Positions 8,990 through 17,502 of a DNA stretch of 64,000 nucleotides are shown here, piece by piece (position 1 is the first letter of the stretch; each line of letters opens with the position of its first letter). The DNA lies in assembly GCF_012922555.1 (NCBI RefSeq), contig NZ_WIPK01000009.1, positions 51,676 through 115,675 on the forward strand, given 5' to 3'. The notes under the pieces were generated by a model, which made no database searches, was not told where the DNA came from, and saw nothing but the letters and a program-made list of their open reading frames with translations. The DNA comes from Paraclostridium dentum (GTDB taxonomy: Bacteria > Bacillota > Clostridia > Peptostreptococcales > Peptostreptococcaceae). The translations under genes were made by a program, and so were the position numbers.

Positions 8990-9721
8990 TTACTTTTTAG
9001 AGTTTTTGTTTTTTCTACTCATTAATAAAAGTAAGATACTAGTTAATCCTAATATTACATATATAAAAATCCCGTCTTCTCCTGTTTTTGGCGATTCACT
9101 CCACATATCATCTTCATCTGATTCTAAATTACTTGGATATTGATCTGATTTATCTGTGTTGTCGACTTTGTCTGATTTATCTACAGTTTCTTTATCATTA
9201 TTTTTACTTTCTTCTTCACTTCTAACTGCTGTAAATATCCAATCTATCTGAGCAGATTTATTTTTATATTCATTTCCAGTAGATGCTCCATCTAATTTAA
9301 CTTCCGCAATAAGATTTTCTTCCTGCCCTGGATTAAATACTCCTAAACTAATACCTTTTGTTAACTTATCTTCTCCATTAACTGCTTCATCATATATAAC
9401 TTCATCTTTATATGAAATTTTTAAATCTAGTTTATCTAAAAGATCATATTCTTCTTTTGGGCTTACTCGCTCTGCCCTTAAGAAAAGTTCGTATGGGTAT
9501 TTATGCTTATTTTTAATTTCTAAAGTTCTTCTTATATAATCTCCTGGAATCATGTTAGGATGTTGTAGAAATAAATCATCATCAGGTATGTATACTAATT
9601 CATTCGCATTTCCCAATAATTGAACATTAGGTGGAGCCAATGTATCTGCATCCACCTTTATAGTTGTTATTATTGAAAGAAGTGAAGTGACTACTAAAAT
9701 TTTCCTTAGACAGCTTTTCAC
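8990..9721 (-). CDS. cell-wall-anchored protein with SPKTG sorting signal
   Basis: This 243-residue surface protein has a signal peptide (about residues 1-25), an extracellular domain of about 140 residues, a Ser/Asp/Lys-rich spacer, the sorting motif SPKTG near residue 211, a hydrophobic helix and a basic tail (SRKNKNSKK). SPKTG rather than LPxTG is the motif class read by the class-B-like sortase of Clostridioides difficile and relatives, as established knowledge. The ectodomain has the pattern MIPGDYIRRTLEIKN, close to the PGD-containing segment of TasA/camelysin proteins, so it may anchor the matrix fibre to the wall (an inference, similar in idea to TapA). No sortase gene is in the window. 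Confidence 0.82.
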   Translation of the reverse strand: MKSCLRKILVVTSLLSIITTIKVDADTLAPPNVQLLGNANELVYIPDDDLFLQHPNMIPGDYIRRTLEIKNKHKYPYELFLRAERVSPKEEYDLLDKLDLKISYKDEVIYDEAVNGEDKLTKGISLGVFNPGQEENLIAEVKLDGASTGNEYKNKSAQIDWIFTAVRSEEESKNNDKETVDKSDKVDNTDKSDQYPSNLESDEDDMWSESPKTGEDGIFIYVILGLTSILLLLMSRKNKNSKK

Positions 9722-9761
9722 ATTCTCACTCCTTTATTAGATTTTTTAATTATATTCTTAA

Positions 9762-10457
9762 TTATTTTTTATTTGTTTCTTTAGCATCTGTTGGATCTAC
9801 TACACCTTGTTTTTGCAATTCATCAAATTTTTCAATTAACCCACTGTCTTTAGCCCAATCTTTGTGCGCATCATTTGAAGCTTGAGTAGAATCTGCTTCA
9901 ACGTCTATATCAAATCCTAATCCTATATAATCATTTCCTGAGTTCTTATCTAATGTTACAGAATCAAGTAATGTATTAGTCCATTTTTCTGGAGCTACTT
10001 TACCCATATAGTAATAATAACCATCATTCCCTTTAATCCAAGATCCATTAGATCCATCCGTTTTTAGGTTTTCAGTGAAGTTTAATATTATTTTATTAGT
10101 ATCCAATTGATGCATTGTTCCATCAGATGCTTTTCTTTCTGTTATTGATGTTCTAACTTCTTTTCCATCGCTATCCTTTCCTAATTCTACAAATCTAGGT
10201 ACGAATTTAACTCTTATAAACTGATCATATGTTGCAGTATTGCTAACTTGTACATCTTTATTTACGCTATCACCTGGAAGCATATTTGTAGGCTTTTCAA
10301 ACTCCTCAATTATTTTTATTCCACTATTATCTTTATTTGATGCTGTATTAAAAGTATTCGTTGCTTTATCTTGAGATGTAAACCATGCAAGTGTTCCCCC
10401 TATTACACCTACTGTCAGTACTCCTGATACTACTAACGCTTGAACTTTTTTATTCAT
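9762..10457 (-). CDS. TasA/BsaA-like SipW-dependent biofilm matrix protein
   Basis: This 231-residue protein has a SipW-type signal peptide: a short basic start, the hydrophobic stretch VVSGVLTVGVIGGTLAWF, and the typical TSQDKATNTF after the cleavage region. The mature part has the MLPGDSVNKDVQVSN block and the DQFIRVKFVPRF strand seen in camelysin/TasA/BsaA proteins. Members polymerise into extracellular fibres after processing by SipW, whose gene lies just upstream. Its paralogue is the first gene of the operon. In Clostridium perfringens the similar SipW/BsaA pair builds the biofilm matrix. The name BsaA is a family-level analogy, not a proven orthology. Confidence 0.88.
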   Translation of the reverse strand: MNKKVQALVVSGVLTVGVIGGTLAWFTSQDKATNTFNTASNKDNSGIKIIEEFEKPTNMLPGDSVNKDVQVSNTATYDQFIRVKFVPRFVELGKDSDGKEVRTSITERKASDGTMHQLDTNKIILNFTENLKTDGSNGSWIKGNDGYYYYMGKVAPEKWTNTLLDSVTLDKNSGNDYIGLGFDIDVEADSTQASNDAHKDWAKDSGLIEKFDELQKQGVVDPTDAKETNKK

Positions 10458-10522
10458 TTTATTCCCTCCAAAATTAAATATTTACTCAATCTATGTAATC
10501 AGCACTTACTGTTACAGTTGTT

Positions 10523-11098
10523 TTATGCATCCGCTTTTTCTCTTTCTTTATTTTGTCTTTCTTCTTCATCTATAGATTTTAGTTTTTTTCTAAGGTTGCT
10601 ACCTATAGCACTTAATGCTGTTATTGCAAATATTCCTACTATAATTAGTGATAGGTGTGACTTCATCCATGACATAGCCATTCCAACCTTCGGTATACAT
10701 TTAACAACTTTGCCTATAACTGCGTTTGATTCTACTGGATTTTGATCCTGTACATTATTTGCATCACCTTGTGTTATGTACTTTATTCCTGCTCCATCTT
10801 TTATAATCTCTTTTACTCTATGTGTTGTTATATTTCCTGAATTTTGACTTTTAAATGTTATTACATCCCCTACATTTATTTGTTCAGGTTGTAATTCTTT
10901 AGCTATTACTAAATCTCCAACCATTATTGAAGGTTGCATACTTCCTGTCATTACTGTAAAAAATTTATGTCCCATTATCGTTGGCTGTTTTCCATCTTTT
11001 ACAGACTTTACCATAATAAATGATATGGATAATAAAGATATTAGAACTACATAAAAAAGTATATTTCCTAATTTTTTTAACATTACTTTGTTTTTCAT
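10523..11098 (-). CDS. sipW: signal peptidase I of the SipW type
   Basis: This 191-residue membrane protease has an N-terminal transmembrane segment (about residues 8-28), a catalytic Ser in MTGSMQPSIMVGD (about residue 53), and the THRV segment where the ER/archaeal-type enzymes carry His in place of the usual Lys. The YITQGDANNVQD box follows, and a second transmembrane segment is near 150-170. SipW enzymes specifically mature TasA-like proteins. The gene lies between two such substrates, so the assignment rests on both sequence and context. Confidence 0.92.
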   Translation of the reverse strand: MKNKVMLKKLGNILFYVVLISLLSISFIMVKSVKDGKQPTIMGHKFFTVMTGSMQPSIMVGDLVIAKELQPEQINVGDVITFKSQNSGNITTHRVKEIIKDGAGIKYITQGDANNVQDQNPVESNAVIGKVVKCIPKVGMAMSWMKSHLSLIIVGIFAITALSAIGSNLRKKLKSIDEEERQNKEREKADA

Positions 11099-11121
11099 AG
11101 TATATTCTCCCTGAATTTTTT

Positions 11122-11742
11122 TTACCTAGTACATAAATTTTCTAGCATTTTATGTATTCCTTGATTTTCAATATTGTTCCAAATTTTTTTATATGCATCT
11201 TTTGTAGCCTGTACAGCCTCTGCTTTTACATCTACTATTAAAGTTTTATTTTTATATCTCTCTTGTAATTCTTCCGGAATGTTTGCGCTTACTGATTTTA
11301 ATATTTGTTTTGTTTCTTTGTCCTTTGCAACTATTGTGTTGTAGTAATAATAATTGTCGTTGCCATAGATCCATTTATTATTTTTTATTATGTTTTGATT
11401 TGCTGTTATATTATTAGTTTCATAGTTTAAAGTTACTAAATTAGTATCTCCTGGCCATGCATTTCCTTTTTCATCTACCCACCTAGGAATTATCGATACT
11501 CTTATAAGTGCCGGTGATATACTATTATTTTTTATTTTTACTACTTTGCTATATTCATCTCCATTCCAACCTTTAGGTGGTGTAAACTTTTCACTTACTT
11601 CTATATTTATATCCCCCAAATTTAATGTATTGGTCACTTTATCTTTGGATGTCAAACTTGCATATGATATCTTTTGAACGGTGACGATACATATTAATAA
11701 AAGTATAGATATTGCTCCAACTTTAATTCTTTTTCTACTCAT
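11122..11742 (-). CDS. TasA/BsaA-like matrix protein, first gene of the operon
   Basis: This 206-residue secreted protein has a SipW-type signal peptide (residues about 1-30, ending near YASLTSKDKVTNTL) and a TasA-like fold with ALIRVSIIPRW, the counterpart of the FIRVKFVPRF strand in its paralogue two genes downstream. The classic MLPGD block is replaced by a PPKGWNGDEYSKVVKIKN segment, so it may be a minor fibre subunit or an assembly partner rather than the main subunit. The ribosome site is AAGGAGAG. Its leader carries the c-di-GMP-II riboswitch, so this gene defines the operon start. Confidence 0.83.
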   Translation of the reverse strand: MSRKRIKVGAISILLLICIVTVQKISYASLTSKDKVTNTLNLGDINIEVSEKFTPPKGWNGDEYSKVVKIKNNSISPALIRVSIIPRWVDEKGNAWPGDTNLVTLNYETNNITANQNIIKNNKWIYGNDNYYYYNTIVAKDKETKQILKSVSANIPEELQERYKNKTLIVDVKAEAVQATKDAYKKIWNNIENQGIHKMLENLCTR

Positions 11743-11832
11743 TTAACTCTCCTTAATTTTTGTAATAAAAATTCGCTTCGATTTATTTCATAGATTCTCC
11801 ACAAATTCTTAGTAAATACAACATTTTTAGCA

Positions 11833-11888
11833 TAAAAAAGGCTATTTAAATGATAAAAGTAATTTTATACTTATATCTTTAAATAGCC
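11833..11888 (-). terminator. terminator platform of the c-di-GMP-II riboswitch
   Basis: GGCTATTTAAA pairs with TTTAAATAGCC on the minus strand, followed by TTTTTT. The first arm overlaps the 3' strand of riboswitch stem P1, so aptamer folding and termination exclude each other. That predicts that c-di-GMP turns the operon on. Confidence 0.85.
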
Positions 11889-11960
11889 GGTTGCACTATT
11901 AGCTCCATATGTTTCAAGTGCCCATATACAAAACATATTTCATAGCCTCTATATTTAAAT
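11883..11960 (-). promoter_or_regulatory. cyclic-di-GMP-II riboswitch before the biofilm-matrix operon
   Basis: The minus strand carries the signature segments of the class II c-di-GMP aptamer: GGGCACTTGA (11914-11923) and TAGTGCAACCG (about 11888-11898), with GCACT/AGTGC as the central stem. The 5' part near 11943-11952 (ATAGAGG) can pair with CCGGCTAT to close P1. A Rho-independent terminator follows at once. An AT-rich TATAAT at 11996-12001 is a plausible -10 box, without a clear -35. In C. difficile, class II switches mostly activate surface-structure genes; the same logic is inferred here. Confidence 0.82.
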
Positions 11961-12225
11961 CTATTAGATTCCTTATTAATTTATTCTTCTTTTTTATTAT
12001 ACTGAAAAATATTCCCTAAAACACCCTAAATCGTTTTCCATTTTTTTACATTTTATTTAATTAATTTCCTATTTATATTGTTTTTCAACTTCTCTAATTT
12101 ATATTTTAAATATTATTAATTTAAGAAATTAAATTATACATTATTGCGACATTTTCGCTATTTCTTTGACACAAATTGATAAACTGATATTCATTTTAAT
12201 TTATTGTAATTTTGAAAAAATATCC

Positions 12226-12502
12226 AAAAAAGACTAGGTTATCAGTTAGGCGAGGGATTTGTGAGTATGTTGTAGCGACATTTATCTTTTATCTTATCAA
12301 AAAAAGACTGAGTTATCAGTTAAGTGTAGGATTTGTGTGTATGTTACAGCGACATTTATCTTTTATCTTATCAAAAAAAGACTGAGTTATCAGTTAGGCG
12401 AGGAATTTGTGAATATGTTGCAGCGACATTTACAAGCATCTTCCCAGCTTGTATGAAGCAAAACATATCACAAATCCCAAGCCCCCCAATAACCTAGTCT
12501 TC
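12226..12502 (-). repeat. 3'-end hairpin element C with two extra tandem 3' arms
   Basis: Downstream of grdD the minus strand forms GACTAGGTTA...GGGATTTGTGATATGTTTTG and its complement around the same internal loop (TTTTGCTTC / GTCGCTGCAA) and a TACAAGC/GCTTGTA apical stem. Two more copies of the 3' arm alone follow, at exactly 74-base spacing (repeat starts near 12379, 12305 and 12231). Each ends in a T-run, and the intervening TTTTTTTGATAAGATAAAAG is nearly identical in both. The rest of the 11743-12535 gap holds the leader and riboswitch of the next operon and otherwise AT-rich sequence. Confidence 0.85.
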
Positions 12503-12535
12503 AAACTACTTCCATGGCAAGGATTCGTTTTTTAA

Positions 12536-13684
12536 TTATTTAGCAGTATAACCTGCATCTAGAAGCATCTTAACACACGCTTCTCCTTTTCCGTCAGCAA
12601 CAAGAACTATAGGCCCCGTACATCCCATACCACTTTCTGCATAAATTCCATTTTTCCATAAAACTTTAACCGCATCTTCTAAATCCATTATATCTACACC
12701 AGATATTTGATGAGTAACAACTTCTTTTGCCGGCATAGCTACTTCCTCATCATTATCTTTCTTAACTTCTTTCTTAGTTAAAGCAGCTATAATATCGTCA
12801 TATTTAGCATTTTTAACATTTTTAAATTCATCTTTTGATACCTTAGTAACATCACCTTTAACAACATCGTAAGCGTATTTTAACGCATTTGCAACAACTG
12901 GAGAACCAGATGCTCTAGATAATATTAATATCTTTCTATCATAATCTTCACCTACACCAGGACCATATCCAAATCCTTGAGCTTCATAATCTCCACCAGT
13001 AGTAAATGAAGAGAATACTTTCATAAATATATTTCCACTTAAAGTATCAGTAACCATAACATCTGGAGCACCACATAATAAGTCATTTCCTCTCATTACG
13101 CAACCACCATCTGCTCTAACTGATTCAGCAAAAGATATATCATACCCATTTGCTTGTAAATCTTTTAAAGCTTTTTCTACTTGTCTAGCACCGTCAACAT
13201 TTAATATACCAACAGTAGGGTTTTTAATTCCTATAGACTTAGCTGTAGATATACCGTAAACAGCATTTCTAACCATAGCTTCTATTCTGTTTGTAGCACT
13301 TGTTCCTGTAGTAGTAGCAAGTATCATTTCTTTTCCTCTACCTGGAGTTATAACTCTACCAACTGTAGAAACTCCTATAGGGAAGTTGTAATGCATAGTT
13401 ACACAAGCATCTATGTAACCTGAATCTAATAATTCTTCCATTTTAGAATGCATTTCGCTTTCTTCATTAACTTCAACAACCTCAAGTTCAGTTTCAACTT
13501 TAGGTCCTATTAAAACTATATCAAATAAATTTGACTTAGCTAGGTGAGCACCTTTAACTAAATTTTCAGTTCCATGCTCACTACCTAATGTAGTCAAACC
13601 AATTCTAACTTTTTTACCAAATTCGCCGCTTTCAATAGCATTTGCTATATCTAAAAAAGTTTCGGCTATAATCTTTTTAGGCAT
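12536..13684 (-). CDS. grdD: glycine reductase complex component C, subunit alpha
   Basis: This is the smaller subunit of protein C (about 382 residues), which takes the carboxymethyl-selenoether from protein A and releases acetyl-phosphate, giving ATP through acetate kinase. The sequence is PlsX/phosphotransacetylase-like, as in known GrdD, with SRASGSPVVANALKYAYDVV and a C-terminal GMGCTGPIVLVAD cysteine block. The better start is the ATG at 13682-13684, preceded by GAGGGGAG; an upstream ATG overlaps that ribosome site. It lies 55 bases after grdC and ends the operon at hairpin element C. Confidence 0.96.
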   Translation of the reverse strand: MPKKIIAETFLDIANAIESGEFGKKVRIGLTTLGSEHGTENLVKGAHLAKSNLFDIVLIGPKVETELEVVEVNEESEMHSKMEELLDSGYIDACVTMHYNFPIGVSTVGRVITPGRGKEMILATTTGTSATNRIEAMVRNAVYGISTAKSIGIKNPTVGILNVDGARQVEKALKDLQANGYDISFAESVRADGGCVMRGNDLLCGAPDVMVTDTLSGNIFMKVFSSFTTGGDYEAQGFGYGPGVGEDYDRKILILSRASGSPVVANALKYAYDVVKGDVTKVSKDEFKNVKNAKYDDIIAALTKKEVKKDNDEEVAMPAKEVVTHQISGVDIMDLEDAVKVLWKNGIYAESGMGCTGPIVLVADGKGEACVKMLLDAGYTAK

Positions 13685-13738
13685 AACCAGATCTCCCCTC
13701 AAAATGAATTTTTATAAAATTCTATACGTCTTCTATTC

Positions 13739-15274
13739 CTACTCTTCTATTAACATATCTTGAGCTAATTTTTTCATAGATTCAGCTATAATTTTCTTGA
13801 TTTCTTCTTTAGAAACTGCAGCTGCTTCTTCCTCTACACCTTGATTTCTCTCAACTATGAAAGAAACTCCATCGAATAAGTTAGTCATTCTTCCTAAGAA
13901 TAAACTTCCCTTACCAACTACCATAGCTCTGTTTTTATCTCCAGAAGTTAAATCATCTATACCAAATCCTATATATGGAACTCCTGAAGGTATATGTCCT
14001 TGAGTTGGAGCCCAACCTGGTATACCTTTTTCGCTTACAAAGTTCTTTAATTCTTTCTTTTCTAAGTCTCCACGCTTAACAGCAAGAGCACCTATCATTT
14101 TATAGTTAGCTTCTGGAACATCCCCAGCTCCAGCAGGCTTAGTTATATCTGGGTTTTGCATTTCAACTGAGTAAACATCAACATCAGTTATTTTTAAGTT
14201 AGCTCTATCAAGTCCACTAGTTATTAATGCAGTCATAACCGCTTGTGGAGAAGATCCAGTTCCAACACTGTGTTTTCCTGTTAAATCAGTTCTTATTATT
14301 GGGTTAACTCCATCATTTTCAGAAACTAAAACAGCAAATCCTCCAACAACGTCTTCTAATACTGGAAGACCTTTTTTAACGTGGTCTTTAGCATTCATTC
14401 CAAGTTTAGCACTAGCTCCACCTGCAACTACCATAACATTTTTATATATTCCTGATTTAACAAGTGCAGCAGCATTTATTAAAGCATGAGTAGGTCCAGC
14501 ACAGAAACCTCTTGTATCTGATCCTGAAGCATTTTGAAGTCCAGCCATTTCAGCTATAGCCTTAGCGAAGTTTCCTCCACCTCTTTGGTTCATATCTCCA
14601 CAAGCTTCTTCTGAACATTCTATTACATAATCTATATCCAATGGATTAACATTTTCTTTTCTTATTAATTGTACTGCAGCAACAACTCCTGAAGCTTTTA
14701 CAACTAAGTTTTCAAACATTGTATGTGCGTTTAAGTTAACGTCAACATCATGAGCTCTCTTAACATATCCAACTAATTGATCATTATGGTATAATCCTTC
14801 AGCATGGTGTGAATCTATTAATTCATTTGCATCATCTATATTATCACCTTTAAGCTTTCCAAAGAATGGAGCTAGCTCTGGGTAGTTCTTTTCAAAGTTA
14901 GGTCTTATATTATTAACGAAATCTTCTTTTAATTTAACTAAGTCAAAAGCATCGCATATTTGCATCATTGCTAAAAATTCATCTTGTGGCATTATTTCTC
15001 CACGCTTACCATCTCTTTTTCCTTCCATTTTGTATTCGCACCATGGAAGAGCTATTTCTCTTAATTCTTCTGGTCTATTGTTTCCTATGTAAACTTGGTT
15101 TGGTATATAATTTACTACTTCTTCATAACTTCTTATATGATTAGTAACTTCTTTTAAAAATTCTGATTCTGGATGTGTTTCTCTCTCAACAGCACAAGTA
15201 GTACCATTTTTAACTATCATATCTGGTGTGTGAACTAAAATATAACTAGCACCTTTTAAAACTGGAAATGTCAT
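13739..15274 (-). CDS. grdC: glycine reductase complex component C, subunit beta
   Basis: This protein of about 511 residues is the FabH-like thiolase-fold subunit of protein C, which forms the acetyl-enzyme intermediate and yields acetyl-phosphate by phosphorolysis. Visible are RGFCAGPTHALINAA around the likely catalytic Cys, and VMVVAGGASAKLGMN. The ATG at 15272-15274 (MTFPVLKG) is chosen because GGGGG lies 7 bases before it; an in-frame ATG 15 bases upstream overlaps that site. It is separated from grdB by a strong terminator hairpin, so expression relative to grdB is probably reduced or separately driven. Confidence 0.96.
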   Translation of the reverse strand: MTFPVLKGASYILVHTPDMIVKNGTTCAVERETHPESEFLKEVTNHIRSYEEVVNYIPNQVYIGNNRPEELREIALPWCEYKMEGKRDGKRGEIMPQDEFLAMMQICDAFDLVKLKEDFVNNIRPNFEKNYPELAPFFGKLKGDNIDDANELIDSHHAEGLYHNDQLVGYVKRAHDVDVNLNAHTMFENLVVKASGVVAAVQLIRKENVNPLDIDYVIECSEEACGDMNQRGGGNFAKAIAEMAGLQNASGSDTRGFCAGPTHALINAAALVKSGIYKNVMVVAGGASAKLGMNAKDHVKKGLPVLEDVVGGFAVLVSENDGVNPIIRTDLTGKHSVGTGSSPQAVMTALITSGLDRANLKITDVDVYSVEMQNPDITKPAGAGDVPEANYKMIGALAVKRGDLEKKELKNFVSEKGIPGWAPTQGHIPSGVPYIGFGIDDLTSGDKNRAMVVGKGSLFLGRMTNLFDGVSFIVERNQGVEEEAAAVSKEEIKKIIAESMKKLAQDMLIEE

Positions 15275-15349
15275 AATATTTACCCCCAATGTATATATGT
15301 TATTATTTTTACTTGAATTCTATTATGATAAAAGACTGGATGACTTTAT

Positions 15350-15380
15350 AAAAAATAGGTGGGAAAATAACCCACCTATT
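15350..15380 (-). terminator. internal terminator between grdB and grdC
   Basis: AATAGGTGGG and CCCACCTATT form a perfect 10-bp stem followed by TTTTTT on the minus strand. It sits inside the grd operon, so it either attenuates transcription into grdCD or marks a separate transcript. Confidence 0.88.
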
Positions 15381-15406
15381 TAGTTTTAACTTTATTTAAT
15401 TCAATA

Positions 15407-16750
15407 TTAAGCGTTAGCCATTATATCCTTTAAAGTTATATCTTTTTCAAATACTGTTTGACCATCAACTTCAGTAGCTAATGCAACTAAGCATTTTTCA
15501 ACTAGTTTTCTTCTTAAAGCTTTTTCCTCAGCTGGATCTAACTTAGGATTACCAAGAGGATGAGGTATAGCTATAGCTGGAACTATTCTGTTAGCTCCAA
15601 CAGTTAAAGATATAGGTACTACTGTACAGATATGAACAACTGGAAGACCAGCTCTTTCTATCTCTTTTACCATCGTTGCACCGCAACGAGTACAAGTACC
15701 TCAAGTAGATGTTAGTATTACAGCGTCAACGCCTGCAGCTATTAACTTTTGAGCGTATTCAGCAGCAAACTTCTTAGAACTTGCAACAGCAGTTCCGTTA
15801 CCTGTAGTTGTATAGAAGAACTCATGTAAAGAACCTATAGCTCCTTCTCTTTCTAAGTCTCTTAAAACATCTACTGGTAAAACTCTATCTGAGTCTAAGT
15901 TACAATAAACTGGGTCGAATCCACCATGAGCAGTTTCGTAAGTTTCTTCAGTTAAATCGTCAACTCCTGCTATAGAATATTCACCGTATTTAGATGCAGA
16001 AGAAGATTCTATTCTATCTGGATTTCCTTTAGGAACTATACCACCAGAAGTAACTAGAGCTATTTTAGCTTTAGATAAATCTTTTATAGCTGGTTGTGGA
16101 TCAACTCTATCAAAGTTTGGCATTGGATATTCAGTTACGAAATCCTCACCTTTTATTTTCTTTAATAACATATCTACAGCTCTCTTAGAACCTCTTTCTT
16201 TAGCGAAGTAGTTAACTCTTACTCCTCTTTCTATATAACCTTCTTCAGCTGGAGATCCTATTTCTTCTCCATTAGCTAACTTCTTAGCTAATGTAGCTAT
16301 TTTTGGAAGAGCCTTTCTCATACCAGCAGCAGAGTCAGATGTTGATACTATATATAAATCTTTTTTGAACATATCTGCTCCTGGATTTTCAATGTACATT
16401 CCTGTTAAAGCTGGTATATTTAATTCGTCTTTTACGAATTTAGTTATTGTTCCTGCAGCAACCCCGTATCTTCCTGCATTGAACGCTGGTCCAGCTATGA
16501 ATAATTGTGGTTCGAAGCTCTTAACCATTCCTAATACTTCTTGGCTAGCAGACTCCATGTTTTCTCCGAAATAGCTATCTCCACAAACTACAGTTCCAAC
16601 TATTTCTATTTCATCCCCTAATAACTTGTTTAATTGTAAACTTATTGGAGGTAATTTTTCAGCTATGTGTGGTTTCGTATCAGCTTTTTCTTCCCCTCCA
16701 ATTCCTGCGAAGAATTGGTTTACGTAGTGAACTACTTTTATCTTTTCCAT
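15407..16750 (-). CDS. grdB: glycine reductase component B gamma subunit, selenoprotein
   Basis: This is the substrate-specific 47-kDa subunit of protein B, which activates glycine through the pyruvoyl group of GrdE. Full length is 447 residues with Sec at codon 350 (in-frame UGA at 15701-15703), in the context VILTSTU-GTCTRCGAT. This matches known GrdB proteins, where the downstream CxxC follows the Sec. Reading the UGA as stop would give two false fragments. A tight hairpin (CGTTG/CAACG, 15676-15688) begins about 12 bases after the UGA and fits a bacterial SECIS. The start ATG has AAGGGG upstream. The gene lies between grdA and grdC. Confidence 0.97.
15676..15691 (-). promoter_or_regulatory. 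candidate bacterial SECIS hairpin in grdB
   Basis: CGTTG pairs with CAACG around a CGGTG loop, starting about 12 bases 3' of the in-frame UGA, at the spacing expected for SelB-dependent Sec insertion. Confidence 0.6.
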
Positions 16751-16776
16751 CTTTATCTCAACCCCTTTTGATTTAA

Positions 16777-17256
16777 TTAGGCATTATATTTGCAGAATTG
16801 ACCTCTTATATCGCTCATTTCTTCAACTATTTCATCAACTTCAAGAACCATTTCCATCATACTTATTTGATCTTCGTAAACTGATTCATCAAATAATTCT
16901 TTCACTTCTGGTTCAACAACATGATAAACAGCTAATCCTAACTCAACACCAGCAAGTGGTCCAGCGAAAGTTGGATCTCCAGCAGTTACTGTTTCAGCTG
17001 CAAGACCTGCAGCTTCGGCTTCAGCAGCACCTAGTAAAACCACAACATTTTCAGCACCGAATTTTTCAGTAGCATCTTTAACTCTGTTTTGGTTTTCTAA
17101 GTCCATAGCCCCAGCAGCAGTTCAGACAAAACATTCTGTTGAAGCAAAAACTATTTCAGTATTTTCTACAGTGTTTACACACTCTTCTATCGCAGGTCCC
17201 GGAATTCCGTCACGGTCACCTATGATTATGATCTTTTTATTACTTAATAAGCTCAT
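16777..17256 (-). CDS. grdA: glycine reductase protein A, selenoprotein
   Basis: GrdA (159 residues) is the small selenoprotein that carries the carboxymethyl group as a Se-carboxymethyl-selenocysteine between components B and C and is then reduced by thioredoxin. The in-frame UGA at 17122-17124 is codon 45, in the canonical motif [17 protein letters not shown], where Cys and Sec form the redox pair CxxU. The ATG at 17254-17256 (MSLLSNKK) is used because AAGGAG precedes it; a more upstream ATG gives a non-family extension. Read as stop, the UGA would split the gene into a 5' fragment and a 109-residue piece. Confidence 0.97.
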
Positions 17257-17394
17257 AATATATCTCCTTTTCCCATTTATTTTAATATTGTCATTTTTAT
17301 ACCTTTTTAAATTCACACTCTTTAAAAATCTATTTTTGTTTAAATATATTCTTCTCAGCTATATTATGAAACACTTGTATTTACGATATATTAT

Positions 17395-17492
17395 AGCGAA
17401 GTGATATTTACATATTGTTGACGAAACACTTAAAGTCCGCATGGCTTTGTGTAAAGGAAACAATATTAAATGTCACGAAGCAACCTCATCGT
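17395..17492 (-). other. large structured hairpin between grdE and grdA
   Basis: On the minus strand a long imperfect stem forms: GTGACATTTAATATTGTT with AACAATATGTAAATATCAC. The inner part carries TTTCC opposite CGTCAAC and a CACAAAG/CTTTAAGTG apical stem. There is no T-run, so it is not a typical terminator. It may be an RNA processing or stabilising element that raises grdA mRNA over its neighbours. The internal loop vaguely resembles the hairpin family A-E. Confidence 0.6.
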
Positions 17493-17502
17493 ATTACAGT
17501 TT

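Noticed and set aside
12226-12502. Possible CRISPR array because of regular 74-base repeats
   Set aside because: Only three units, no unique spacers between identical repeats, no cas genes, and the units are complementary to a 5' arm, so they are hairpin parts.
15407-17256. grdA and grdB as broken pseudogenes split by stop codons
   Set aside because: The stops are UGA at the known selenocysteine positions of these enzymes, and sequence continues in frame with full conservation.
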